A DNA stretch of 64,000 nucleotides, from the NCBI GenBank assembly GCA_958295835.1, contig OY282378.1, positions 1,257,001 through 1,321,000 on the forward strand, in the 5' to 3' direction. Both the position numbers and the translations under genes were made by a program. The stretch comes from an uncultured Gammaproteobacteria bacterium. GTDB taxonomy: Bacteria; Pseudomonadota; Gammaproteobacteria; HK1. This document shows positions 27,941 to 41,600 of this stretch, in pieces. The notes beneath the pieces are model-generated. The model did not search any database. It worked only from the letters and a program-made list of their open reading frames with translations, and had not been told where the DNA came from. Position 1 is the first letter of the stretch; every line of letters begins with the position of its first letter.

Positions 27941-28092
27941 GCCTTTGAATGCCGTACCGGCGACGAGCCGCTTGAGACGGACTGCCTGGTCGACTGCCTC
28001 GTGCATGGTGTATGGCATTCGGCGAGATCGTTACGGGTTCCCAGGACGATGTTTACAGTGCGATAGAGACGTGTGCTGATTGGAGAGAGGGT

Positions 28093-30697
28093 ATGGACAG
28101 CGCGAGTATCTATCGGACCGTGTTCGGAGAAGGTGTGCGCCCCGACGCTTGGCAGCACAAGTTCACGGCGCGCGAATGGCCGGAGATCCTGATTGCGCCG
28201 ACGGGCTCGGGGAAAACGGCCGCCGTCACCCTCGGCTGGGCAGCACACCGGATGCGAGCGCCGGAGACGACGCGGAGACGTCTCGTCTGGTGCCTGCCGA
28301 TGCGCACGTTGGTCGATCAGACCGTCCGGTCGGTCAATGAGTGGTTCGAGAAGCTGAAGCAGGCCGGAGTAGACGAAAACAACGTGCTCCCCCTGCCCGA
28401 GGAAGACGTCCACGTGCTCATGGGCGGTGTCGAGTCGGCACGCTGGCTCGACCATCCCGAGCGGCCCGCGGTCATCGTCGGAACGCAGGACATGCTGCTG
28501 AGCCGCGCGCTCATGCGCGGCTACGCTTCTTCGCGCGCCATCTGGCCGATGGAGTTCGCGCTTCTCCACGAGGACACGCAGTGGGTGTTCGACGAAGTGC
28601 AGCTCATGAGCGCAGGACGCGCTACCTCGGCCCAGCTCGAAGCGTTTCGGAGATGCGAGGCCGCTCGCGCTGCGCGAAACGGCGGTCTGCGGAGCCGCTC
28701 GGCACGCAGCCTGTGGATCTCCGCGACACTCGATCCGAAGTGGCTCCGGACCGTGGACTACTCTCCGCCGGTACTGAGGGAGGCCGATCCGCAGGCGGAA
28801 GATGGCGATCGGCTTTGGGAGGTCGAGCCGCGGCCGGAGGACGATCGGCTTTGGCGGCTCGCGACCGCGAAGAAGACCCTGAGCCGGGCGAATGCAGTAC
28901 CGGCCACTGCCAGGACCGCCGACATCGGCGCCTATGTCGGCAAGCTCGCGGATTCGGTGCTCGATGCGCACCAGCCCGGCAGTATGACGCTGGTGATCGT
29001 CAACCGGGTGACGCGGGCACAGGCGCTCCATGCCGCACTCGGGAAGAGGATCGAGGAGCAGGGAGAAGCGGCGCCGGAGCTCGCTCTCGTCCACGCGCGC
29101 TTTCGTCCTGCCGATCGCCGACGCGAGATGGCGAAACTCTCCGTCAACGGGAAGGAAAACGGCAAAGGCTCGAAGGACCTGATCGTCATATCCACCCAAG
29201 CGGTGGAGGCGGGTGTGGACATCTCCGCGGCGGTCCTGTTCACGGAGCTCGCGCCCTGGCCTTCCATGGTGCAGCGCTTCGGCCGTGCAAACCGCTACGC
29301 GGAACTGGAGGATGGCGCCGATGTCCGCTGGATCGATCTTCTCGACGGACAAGAGGACGAAAAGAACGCGGCGGAGCTCGCGCTTCCCTACACGATCGAA
29401 GAGATGAAGGCCGCTCGACAGCACTTGTTGCGGCTTGCCGACGTCGCCCCGGCGGCGCTCCCCGCGCCAAGTGACGTCGATCCCCCGCGGCGGGTCATCC
29501 GCCGGAAGGATCTCGATGATCTCTTCGATACCGATCCGGATCTCACGGGCTTCGACGTGGACGTCTCGCCCTACGTCCGCGATGCGGCCGACACCGACGT
29601 CCATGTCTTCTGGCGCGCGCTCTTCTCCACCGGTGACGATCCACCCCGCCCGCGGGCAGAGGAGCTCTGCGCGGTCCCGATCGGCGCTGCCAGGGATTGG
29701 ATCAAGAAGGCAGGCAAACGCGGAAAGGGCAACGCTCCGGTGTTCGTTCGCGACCCCCAATGGCGGCGCGGAGGCCAGCGAACCGGCACCGTACCGCCCG
29801 GCTGGGCACAGTTGAGAGAGGACCCGTGGCCGGGGCTTACGCTGCTGGTGGACGTCGCGGCAGGCGGTTACAGCGAGGAGTTGGGTTTCACCGGTGATCC
29901 GACGGACACCCCAATCCCCGTGACGCCCTCCGAGGAGCAACAAACCACGACAACCGGTGTCCCGCGGGATCTGCAACCCGATGCAGGCGGCGAAGCGGAG
30001 GGACACGACGAAGACCCCCGTAGCGAGATCGGTGTTCCAGTATCCCTTGCCGCCCATCTCGGGCACGTCGCCGAGGAGGCGGAGACGCTATGCGAAACGC
30101 TCGAAGTCGACCCCGGGATCCGTACCGCAATCGTGCGAGCGGCCCGCTGGCACGATCTGGGCAAGGCACACGAAGTCTTCCAGAACACGATGCGCCGGGG
30201 CCTCGATCCAAACGAATTTCCGGACGACCATCTTCTCGCCAAGACAACCAGGAAAAACCTGCGCCACGAACGACCATACTTCCGTCATGAGCTCGTATCC
30301 GCGCTCGCCTTCCTCGCCCATGAGAACTGGTCCCGGGAAGCCGACCTCGCCGCGTACCTCGTCGCCGCCCATCATGGGAAGGTACGAATGAATCTGCGCG
30401 CTCTGCCGCGTGAACGTGCGCCGTCGGGCAAGGATCAAGCTGGCGCACGCTTCGCACGCGGGGTATGGGAAGCCGACGAGTTGCAGCCGTTCGACCTGGG
30501 CGGCGGTGAACAGTGGGAGGGCGGCAATCTCACCCTCTCGGTGATGGAGCTCGGATGGAGCGAGGTGACACGAGAGAGCTGGACGGAGCGCACGCGGGAC
30601 CTTCTCACCCGTTATGGTCCGTTCCGCCTTGCGTGGATGGAAACGCTGGTGCGCGTCGCCGACTGGCGGGCCTCCAACAAAGAACAAGAGAAGCGTT

Positions 30698-30711
<14 letters not shown>
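28093..30711 (+). CDS. cas3: Type I-G Cas3 helicase-nuclease (Csx17-type module)
   Basis: Effector helicase-nuclease that unwinds and degrades Cascade-bound target DNA. About 872 residues from ATG 28093 (GGAGAGAGG site just upstream). The N-terminal helicase has APTGSGKTAAVTLG (Walker A), WVFDEVQLMSAG (DEVQ in place of DEAH), LWISATLDP, IVISTQAVEAGVDISAA and VQRFGRANRYAEL. The C-terminal HD nuclease shows HLGHVAEEAE, AARWHDLGKAHEVFQ, YFRHELVSALAF and VAAHHGKVRMN. HD at the C-terminus is characteristic of type I-G. It overlaps csx17 by 14 bp and opens a four-gene operon. Confidence 0.9.
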
Positions 30712-34067
<3,356 letters not shown>

Positions 34068-34071
34068 GAAG

Positions 34072-35742
34072 ATGTTCGCGCTCGTTTTCCGCTTCCCGGC
34101 CGGTCGCTACCACGCGACACCGTGGGGGCGGAACGTCAACGAAGCCGACGTTGCCTGGCCGCCCGAGCCCTGGCGCCTGCTTCGCACCCTCATCGCCGCC
34201 TATTGGCGAAAGGGCGACCGCGAACGTTGGCCCGAAGAGTATCTTGCGGGTTTGATCGATACGCTGGCTGGATCGCTCCCCGTTTACCGCCTGCCGGAAG
34301 GCGCGATCCATGCACATACCCGCCATTACATGCCGATCGGAACGATCGACAAGGGCCGTGAGAAAACGTCGCTGGTCTTTGATGCGTTCGTCCGCCTGCC
34401 GGAACGAGGGATGGTCGTGGCGGCTTGGCAGGATGTGACGCTGGAAGGCGACCTGTGCGCTCTTGCCACCGATCTCGCTGCGGCCATCGGTTATCTCGGT
34501 CGCGCCGAAAGCTGGACGGAGTGCGAGGCTCTCGCCGATTGGCGGGACGAGGCCAATTGCGGCCCCGTGGACACGGGATTTTCCGGCGATCCAGTGCGGC
34601 TTCTCGCGCCTCTCCAGCCTGAGACGTATGCCACCGAACGCAGACGCTTGATCGCAGGCGCAAGAGAGCGTATCCGCACGGCGGCAAAAAAGCCGTCTTC
34701 ACCGAAGAAACTCGAAACCGTGGTTGCAAAAGTGTTCCAGAGCAGGAGGAGCGGGATGGACACCTTGCCGGAGCGCCTCGTCGACGCCCTCAATCTCGAC
34801 ACGGCGGACTATCAGGACCGGGGTTGGAGCCGCCCTCCTGCCGCTCGCGAGGTCGTCTACGCCCGCGAAGCGAAAGTCGCCGCCGGGGTCATGTCCCGGG
34901 TCTCCGCTCGCCGGCACGGCTCGGGCTCCAAGCCGAAGCCGCTGCCCACGGTCGCCCGATTCCTCCTCGCCGGCCGTCCTCGCCCTCGGGTCGAGGACAC
35001 GGTCAGGATCGGAGAGCTCATGCGCCTCGCCGCGCTCTCGCAGTTCGGCTGGCGATACGACAGTGCAAAAGGTCGCAAGATTCCGAAAGCACCATGGCAA
35101 GTTTCAGGGCGTGACACCGACGGCAACCGACTGAAGGACCCCGCGCACGTCCATGCGTTCTGGCTTCCGGAAGACGCGGATTCGGACGGCCTGATCGATC
35201 ATGTTTCGGTCTTCATCGCAAGTGGTATCGACGATAACGTCCGCGCCAGGCTCGATCGCATTACCCGCCTCTGGCTGCCGCCGAAACAACGAGCAGAAGA
35301 CGTTGAAGTTGAGGACGCAAGCGCGATGGAATGGCGACTCGCTCTGGAAGGTTTCGGCCAGCCCGCCGACTTTTCCGAGGGCGCGCGCATATTCGGTACC
35401 TCGGCGAGGTGGCGGAGTGTTACGCCTTTTCTGGCTGCCGGCCACCTCAAGAGCGCGGGCCATACCGGCGAGGCTCGCCGCCTGATAAGGCGTCGTGGAA
35501 TGGATACACGATTTGGCTTCAGTGTTGACGACGTTTCGGTTACGAAAATGCAAGAGATATCCTCTGGCGGTACCAAACGTCGGGCTATTCATTTCCACCG
35601 TTTCCGCTCACGCGGCCGGGAGGAGCAACCGGACGCGGCCGGCGCTCTCCTCGATGTCGTCTTTCCGAAACCAGTCGAAGGGCCGATCGTTCTTGGATAC
35701 GGAAGCCATTTCGGCCTCGGACTCTTCACCGCTGTTGATTGA
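34072..35742 (+). CDS. csb2: Csb2, Cas5-Cas6 fusion (GSU0054 family), Csx17-type module
   Basis: 556 residues. The N-terminal Cas5-like RAMP part begins MFALVFRFPAGRYHATPWGR and contains WPPEPWRLLRTLIAAYWRK and AIHAHTRHYMPIG. The C-terminal part has AFWLPEDADSDGLIDHVSVF and RFRSRGREEQPD and ends with the glycine-rich loop IVLGYGSHFGLGLF, as in Cas6-type ribonucleases. In type I-G this protein both caps the crRNA 5' end and processes the pre-crRNA. It is the last effector gene, followed after 43 bp by a small ORF and then by cas4-cas1. Confidence 0.87.
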   Translation: MFALVFRFPAGRYHATPWGRNVNEADVAWPPEPWRLLRTLIAAYWRKGDRERWPEEYLAGLIDTLAGSLPVYRLPEGAIHAHTRHYMPIGTIDKGREKTSLVFDAFVRLPERGMVVAAWQDVTLEGDLCALATDLAAAIGYLGRAESWTECEALADWRDEANCGPVDTGFSGDPVRLLAPLQPETYATERRRLIAGARERIRTAAKKPSSPKKLETVVAKVFQSRRSGMDTLPERLVDALNLDTADYQDRGWSRPPAAREVVYAREAKVAAGVMSRVSARRHGSGSKPKPLPTVARFLLAGRPRPRVEDTVRIGELMRLAALSQFGWRYDSAKGRKIPKAPWQVSGRDTDGNRLKDPAHVHAFWLPEDADSDGLIDHVSVFIASGIDDNVRARLDRITRLWLPPKQRAEDVEVEDASAMEWRLALEGFGQPADFSEGARIFGTSARWRSVTPFLAAGHLKSAGHTGEARRLIRRRGMDTRFGFSVDDVSVTKMQEISSGGTKRRAIHFHRFRSRGREEQPDAAGALLDVVFPKPVEGPIVLGYGSHFGLGLFTAVD

Positions 35743-35751
35743 TAATCTGGG

Positions 35752-35955
35752 CCGGACAAGCTGGATTTCCAGCAAGGAGACCGACATGATGACCTCCGGC
35801 GACGACATGAATCAGACATCGAAAGGCGCTGACCGGCACCGGCTTTCTTCGCCCACTCATTCGATTACCTTACTCAATCAGAGACTCGGTATCTCGCCCG
35901 CTCCCCGGATGTTGACACGATTCGAAATCGACTTGTTGCGGAAATGCCAGGAAGA
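35752..35955 (+). pseudogene. Phosphoribosyltransferase 3'-end remnant
   Basis: In the frame beginning at 35752 the sequence reads KLDFQQGDRHDDLRRRHE, stops at TGA 35830, and continues FAHSFDYLTQSETRYLARSP, DVDTIRNRL. This matches the tail of the phosphoribosyltransferase at 25.5 kb (KLNPSEGQLHELRRKHG; FGHAFDCLAQSEARYLARSP; DADTIRDRL). The catalytic domain is absent. The overlapping small ORF at 35786 is intact, so the small ORF has outlived its partner here. Confidence 0.7.
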
Positions 35956-36031
35956 GGTCGTCCAGGTAACACGCAAAGTCCTTAAGAGCAAAGACGAGAC
36001 GAAAGAAACTTCCTCCCAAGGCGGGAATTGA
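35786..36031 (+). CDS. Small conserved ORF between csb2 and cas4-cas1 (copy 2)
   Basis: 81 residues from ATG 35786, with AAGGAG 7 nt upstream. The core SITLLNQRLGISPAPRMLTR then FEIDLLRKC matches the 72-residue ORF at 25578-25796. A helical, charged C-terminus follows (EEVVQVTRKVLKSKDETKE). It sits between the effector operon and the adaptation genes. The phosphoribosyltransferase that overlaps copy 1 is reduced to a tail here. No known Cas family is recognised. It could be a cargo gene, a regulator or an antitoxin-like protein; nothing in the sequence decides. Confidence 0.65.
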   Translation: MMTSGDDMNQTSKGADRHRLSSPTHSITLLNQRLGISPAPRMLTRFEIDLLRKCQEEVVQVTRKVLKSKDETKETSSQGGN

Positions 36032-36129
36032 AGCAGATCGTCATATCGAGCACATCACTTAACAGAATCAACATCACAGCAATTTCCTGCCAACGTGCCC
36101 CATGTAGGCGCCGGGGATGAAAGGAGTCC

Positions 36130-38016
36130 GTGTCGGTGCCGGACAACCCCCAACAAGGCGAACTGCCGCTGGAAGCGCCGCCCCTGCCGGAGGACGCGCC
36201 CTTTCTGCCGGCGCGCATGGTGAACGAGTACGTCTACTGCCCGCGTCTGGCCTATCTCGAATGGGTACAGGGTGAGTGGGCGGAGAGCGCCGACACCGTC
36301 GAGGGCGTCCATGCCCACCGCCGGGTCGATCGCGAAGATCGGCCGTTGCCGTCGGCTGATGCCCTCGGGGAAGCGGACCGGCCACGCACCCGCTCCGTCA
36401 CCCTGTCATCGCGCCGGCTCGGCCTGGTCGCCAGGATTGACCTGGTCGAGAGCGACGGCGAGAGCGTCGTACCCGTCGACTACAAGCGCGGCAAACGGCC
36501 GCACATCGCCGCCGGCGCTTACGAGCCGGAGCGCGTACAGCTTTGTGTTCAGGGCTTGTTGCTGGAAGAGAACGGCTACCGCTGCACCGAGGGCGTGCTG
36601 TACTTCGCCGAGAGCCGCGAACGGGTACGCGTCGTCTTCGACGAGGAGTTGCGGGAGGCGACCCGGGGAGCGATCGGCGGCCTACGCCTGGTCGCCGCCG
36701 GAGGCCGCATTCCCCCGCCGCTCCGCGACAGCCCCAAATGCCCGCGCTGCTCGCTCGTCGGCATCTGCCTGCCCGACGAGGTCAATCACTTCCACCGCAC
36801 GGGCGTCACCCCCCGACCCATTGCCGTGCGGCGTGACGAGGCGCTCCCGCTCTACGTCCAGGCCAACAACGTGCGCCTCGCCAAGAAGGGCGAGACCGTC
36901 ACCCTCACCGAGGAAGACGGCCCCACCACGACCGCACGCCTCATCGACATCTCGCAAGTCGTGCTGATGGGTAACGCCAGGATGACGACGCCGTGCCTGC
37001 ACGAGCTGATGCGCCGCGAGATCCCCGTCACTTGGCACACCTACGGCGGCTGGTTTCTCGGCCACACGGTGGGGCTCGGCCACAAGAACGTGGAGCTACG
37101 CGAAGCACAGTACCGCGCCAGCTTCACGCCCGCCGTCTCGCTCGCCGTCGCCCGCTCGCTGGTCGCCGCCAAGGTGCGCAACTCCCGCACGATGATGCGG
37201 CGCAATTGGCGTGGAGATGAGCACGAGCGCGAGCTGGTGCTCCAGACCCTGCGGCGGCTCGCCGATCGGACGCGCCACGCACGCGACGCCGACACCCTGC
37301 TCGGGCTCGAAGGCGAGGCGGCCTCCGTCTACTTCCGTGCCTTTGCCGGGCTGCTCCGAGCGCCTGCGGCGGCGCCCGTGACGGACCATGCGCAGGGCGC
37401 AGTACATCAGCCCAGCCGGGCGACAGCGCCCTTGACGGCGCCCGCGACAGGCGCCGGAGGAGGTACTGGCGCCGTCGGTGAAGGGGCGCCCGCGACGGGA
37501 TCCGCGCCCGCCGCCGACAACACCGGCGGTGCGACTCCCCTTCCGGCATTCCGGTTCGACCGGCGCAACCGGCGCCCGCCGACCGATCCGGTCAACGCGC
37601 TCTTATCTTTCGCCTACTCCATGCTGACCCGGACCTTCACCGTGACGCTCAGTGCCATCGGCTTCGACGTCTACCGCGGCTTCTACCACCGGCCCCGCTA
37701 CGGCCGTCCGGCGCTCGCCCTCGACCTGATGGAGCCGTTCCGTCCGATCGTTGCGGATTCGACGGTGCTGCAAGCGATCAACAACGGCGAGGTGAAGCCG
37801 AACGACTTCCTTCACGGCGGCGCAGGCACGGCGCTCAAGTCCGCCGGTCGCAAACGCTTCATCGCCGCCTTTGAACGCCGGCTCGCCCAGGAGACGACGC
37901 ACCCCATCTTCGGCTACCGCCTGACGATGCGGCGCCTGATCGAGGTACAGGGACGGCTGTTCGGTCGATATCTGATGGGAGAGATCAAGGAGTACCCGCA
38001 CTATCTGCCACGCTGA
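36130..38016 (+). CDS. cas4-cas1: Cas4-Cas1 fusion protein
   Basis: Adaptation enzyme of type I-G: the Cas4 part selects and trims PAM-containing prespacers and Cas1 integrates them. 628 residues, GTG 36130 (GTG 36136 gives better spacing to AAGGAG). Cas4 part (~1-215): FLPARMVNEYVYCPRLAYLE, the RecB-type VVPVDYKRGK and cluster cysteines SPKCPRCSLVGIC. Cas1 part: VYVQANN-like start (LYVQANNVRLAKKGE), then IPVTWHTYGGWFLGHT, LEGEAASVYFRAFAGLL (catalytic Glu), GFYHRPRYGRPALALDLMEP (catalytic His and Asp). A ~60-residue Ala/Gly/Pro/Thr-rich insert (about 37361-37545) interrupts Cas1 between YFRAFAGLLR and the RFDRRNRRPPTDPVN segment, an unusual feature. Confidence 0.93.
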   Translation: MSVPDNPQQGELPLEAPPLPEDAPFLPARMVNEYVYCPRLAYLEWVQGEWAESADTVEGVHAHRRVDREDRPLPSADALGEADRPRTRSVTLSSRRLGLVARIDLVESDGESVVPVDYKRGKRPHIAAGAYEPERVQLCVQGLLLEENGYRCTEGVLYFAESRERVRVVFDEELREATRGAIGGLRLVAAGGRIPPPLRDSPKCPRCSLVGICLPDEVNHFHRTGVTPRPIAVRRDEALPLYVQANNVRLAKKGETVTLTEEDGPTTTARLIDISQVVLMGNARMTTPCLHELMRREIPVTWHTYGGWFLGHTVGLGHKNVELREAQYRASFTPAVSLAVARSLVAAKVRNSRTMMRRNWRGDEHERELVLQTLRRLADRTRHARDADTLLGLEGEAASVYFRAFAGLLRAPAAAPVTDHAQGAVHQPSRATAPLTAPATGAGGGTGAVGEGAPATGSAPAADNTGGATPLPAFRFDRRNRRPPTDPVNALLSFAYSMLTRTFTVTLSAIGFDVYRGFYHRPRYGRPALALDLMEPFRPIVADSTVLQAINNGEVKPNDFLHGGAGTALKSAGRKRFIAAFERRLAQETTHPIFGYRLTMRRLIEVQGRLFGRYLMGEIKEYPHYLPR

Positions 38017-38137
38017 GCGGGCGGATTCCGACCGGACGAGCAACACGAGGACCGGGTGAAGCACTTGGCCTCGACGGTCCGGACGCAGAGTGCACGGACC
38101 CCGACCGGCCGGACAACACGGGCAGCAGGAAGGGAGA

Positions 38138-38428
38138 ATGGACGAACGCCTGTACATCGTCACCTACGATATCGCCAGCCGGCGCCGCTGGCGCCATGTC
38201 TTTCGAACGATGGAAGGTTACGGGGAGTGGCTGCAACTCTCCGTCTTCCAGTGCCGTCTGACGGCCAAACAGCGGGTGGAAATGGTGGCGGCACTGGACA
38301 CCCTCATCCACCACGGCGATGATCACGTCCTGATTGTCGACTTGGGGCCGGCGGACAAGGTGTCGCCACGGGTCGAGAGTCTGGGCAAGCGCTTCGACGC
38401 CGTCGCGCGCGAGCCGATCATCGTCTGA
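38138..38428 (+). CDS. cas2: Cas2 adaptation protein
   Basis: 96 residues from ATG 38138 with GGAAGGGAG upstream. RLYIVTYDIASRRRWRHVFR gives the N-terminal beta strand with the conserved Asp; GEWLQLSVFQCRLTAKQ and HVLIVDLGPAD are typical Cas2 segments. It bridges two Cas1 dimers in the integrase complex. It is 121 bp downstream of cas4-cas1 and directly precedes the leader. Confidence 0.93.
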   Translation: MDERLYIVTYDIASRRRWRHVFRTMEGYGEWLQLSVFQCRLTAKQRVEMVAALDTLIHHGDDHVLIVDLGPADKVSPRVESLGKRFDAVAREPIIV

Positions 38429-38669
38429 CGAAGCGCCGTGGAGGAAGGGAGAGTCATATGAGCGCTGTTCGCCGCAGGGAAACGAGCGCTCAGGTAGTGC
38501 GAAGTATCGCGGGAGTGCTCGAAACACGCTAACTCATTGTTTCGAAACAGCTCTTTAACAAAAAGGAAGCAGATACGAGCCCATGATCAGCCAGCCAAGC
38601 GTACACTTGAGCGCAGCGCTCGCAATCATGGGTAATCTGCCTGTATCCTCCGGGACTTGCGGGAATCCT
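38429..38669 (+). promoter_or_regulatory. CRISPR leader with nested inverted repeats
   Basis: 241 bp between cas2 and the first repeat, containing an A-rich stretch unlike its GC-rich surroundings (TTTAACAAAAAGGAAGC). Two palindromic elements: TCGAAACA (38519-38526) facing TGTTTCGA (38538-38545), the latter inside the perfect 12-bp palindrome TGTTTCGAAACA; and a nested structure at 38569-38640 (GCAGAT/ATCTGC outside, CCCATGAT/ATCATGGG inside, hairpin GAGCGCAGCGCTC at the tip) ending 29 bp before the first repeat. Promoter and integration signals should lie here. Confidence 0.8.
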
Positions 38670-41600
38670 GTTTTCCGCGGCTTTATGCCGCGGCCTCATT
38701 GAAGCGTGGCGTCGGTGATCTTGGTGCTGGTGTAGAAGTCGGCGTTTTCCGCGGCTTTATGCCGCGGCCTCATTGAAGCTGGACGTACTGTTCTGCGGTG
38801 ACCGCCGCGCGTTGCGGTTTTCCGCGGCTTTATGCCGCGGCCTCATTGAAGCCGAGGAAGTGCCGGCATGGTGCCGGCGCGGAAATGGGGTTTTCCGCGG
38901 CTTTATGCCGCGGCCTCATTGAAGCAACGAGGACCCGGACAGCAAGTACCAGGGGCATGTGGTTTTCCGCGGCTTTATGCCGCGGCCTCATTGAAGCGCC
39001 CGGTCCGCCGACGACCGGGCGGCCGGTCGTGCGTATCGTTTTCCGCGGCTTTATGCCGCGGCCTCATTGAAGCGCGCGGCTTCCCGTTCCGCATCCGACT
39101 TCGTTTCGTCGTTTTCCGCGGCTTTATGCCGCGGCCTCATTGAAGCGCGTCGTCTTCGGCCCGGGTGAGCACCGTCCGAAGGGGTTTTCCGCGGCTTTAT
39201 GCCGCGGCCTCATTGAAGCCGGTGGCATCGGTCGCGTTGAAGTTCGCGGGAGTCTTGTTTTCCGCGGCTTTATGCCGCGGCCTCATTGAAGCATTTCAAT
39301 GCGCTTCACGGCGACGGGAGGGTCGGATGTTTTCCGCGGCTTTATGCCGCGGCCTCATTGAAGCGGGGTGACGGACACGAACAGCGGCTGGATGATGTAC
39401 CCGTTTTCCGCGGCTTTATGCCGCGGCCTCATTGAAGCTCCCACCCCGTGATTTCTCCGGTTTCGACGTTTCGGTAGTTTTCCGCGGCTTTATGCCGCGG
39501 CCTCATTGAAGCCTCTCTTTCCCCAGGAAACTTCCGATGGAGATCAGATGTTTTCCGCGGCTTTATGCCGCGGCCTCATTGAAGCTGCCCGACGGGCTTC
39601 ACGGCCTTCCAGACCTTGGCGAGTTTTCCGCGGCTTTATGCCGCGGCCTCATTGAAGCGCCTTGGGCGAGAGCTACCGGAACTTCACGACGCTGGTTTTC
39701 CGCGGCTTTATGCCGCGGCCTCATTGAAGCCTTTCCTTCCCGAGAAAACTCCCGATTGAGATCAAGGTTTTCCGCGGCTTTATGCCGCGGCCTCATTGAA
39801 GCACCACCCGTGGCTTGTTGATAGACCAACTCTTGCCGAGGTTTTCCGCGGCTTTATGCCGCGGCCTCATTGAAGCCTCGTCGAGCAACGCGCGGAGCTC
39901 GCACGCCTCCAGGGCGTTTTCCGCGGCTTTATGCCGCGGCCTCATTGAAGCTGTCCTGGAAAGGCCGCGTTCGTCGCACTCCTTCACAAGTTTTCCGCGG
40001 CTTTATGCCGCGGCCTCATTGAAGCGAGCTGGACGTAGGCGTGCTCCGCCTCGACATAGAGGTTTTCCGCGGCTTTATGCCGCGGCCTCATTGAAGCAAC
40101 TTGGCGTGGGGTGATGCCTATTCCGTAGCCCTTCCGTTTTCCGCGGCTTTATGCCGCGGCCTCATTGAAGCACGAAAGTCAACAGTCGAGGTCGAGGTTG
40201 TGCAAGCCGGTTTTCCGCGGCTTTATGCCGCGGCCTCATTGAAGCCGGTTTTAGCGCCCCCGGGTTGGGACCTATGGGCCGACGTTTTCCGCGGCTTTAT
40301 GCCGCGGCCTCATTGAAGCTCCTACTTCGGCGGGAAAGGGTCTCAATTGAAGAAACTGTTTTCCGCGGCTTTATGCCGCGGCCTCATTGAAGCAACGCCC
40401 ATCCGATTGACGAGAAACCACTTGATGAGATGTTTTCCGCGGCTTTATGCCGCGGCCTCATTGAAGCCCTACCAGCTCCAGCACAAGATCACGAGCGCCG
40501 CGGAGGTTTTCCGCGGCTTTATGCCGCGGCCTCATTGAAGCCCTACCAGCTCCAGCACAAGATCACGAGCGCCGCGGAGGTTTTCCGCGGCTTTATGCCG
40601 CGGCCTCATTGAAGCGGGTCGGGGGGCGGGGCGGCCGGCGCCGGCACGACGCGTTTTCCGCGGCTTTATGCCGCGGCCTCATTGAAGCGCCTGCATCCCG
40701 CGGCCGAGCTGGACGCCCACTACGGAGTTTTCCGCGGCTTTATGCCGCGGCCTCATTGAAGCCGCATCGAATCGAGCGTTTGCGTTGTCGCGTCGAACCG
40801 CGTTTTCCGCGGCTTTATGCCGCGGCCTCATTGAAGCGCGATTCGCGCGGCAATCGGGCGGCCGTTGGTGATCGTTTTCCGCGGCTTTATGCCGCGGCCT
40901 CATTGAAGCTTCACCCGGCCCGACGGGCTCGCCCCAAACTCAATCTGTTTTCCGCGGCTTTATGCCGCGGCCTCATTGAAGCTCGCGGCTTACCCGCCCG
41001 GGTGCCTCGCCAAGGTGCCGTTTTCCGCGGCTTTATGCCGCGGCCTCATTGAAGCTAGCCCATGGCCCGCAGCTTCTGCACCTCGGCGGCCAGGGTTTTC
41101 CGCGGCTTTATGCCGCGGCCTCATTGAAGCCCCCGCCCTTGTCGGAAGCAGGGTGATCGGGCCGGTGGTTTTCCGCGGCTTTATGCCGCGGCCTCATTGA
41201 AGCACGATCAGCGTGATCCGCACGACGGGGCGGGCCGCGTCGTTTTCCGCGGCTTTATGCCGCGGCCTCATTGAAGCATGCCCTGGTGGAGAAGGGCGAC
41301 CTGCGCGATGTGCGTTTTCCGCGGCTTTATGCCGCGGCCTCATTGAAGCGCGTTAGGACCATCATCGGTTACCGATAGGAGAGAAAGTTTTCCGCGGCTT
41401 TATGCCGCGGCCTCATTGAAGCGTGCTTCCGAAGCACTTCGTGATCGCCGAGATCCGGGAGCGTTTTCCGCGGCTTTATGCCGCGGCCTCATTGAAGCTC
41501 GTCCGACCACCGCTCTGCCGCGCGCGCGTCGGCCTGTTTTCCGCGGCTTTATGCCGCGGCCTCATTGAAGCTTGCGACTGCGCCGACCGGACCCATCGGG

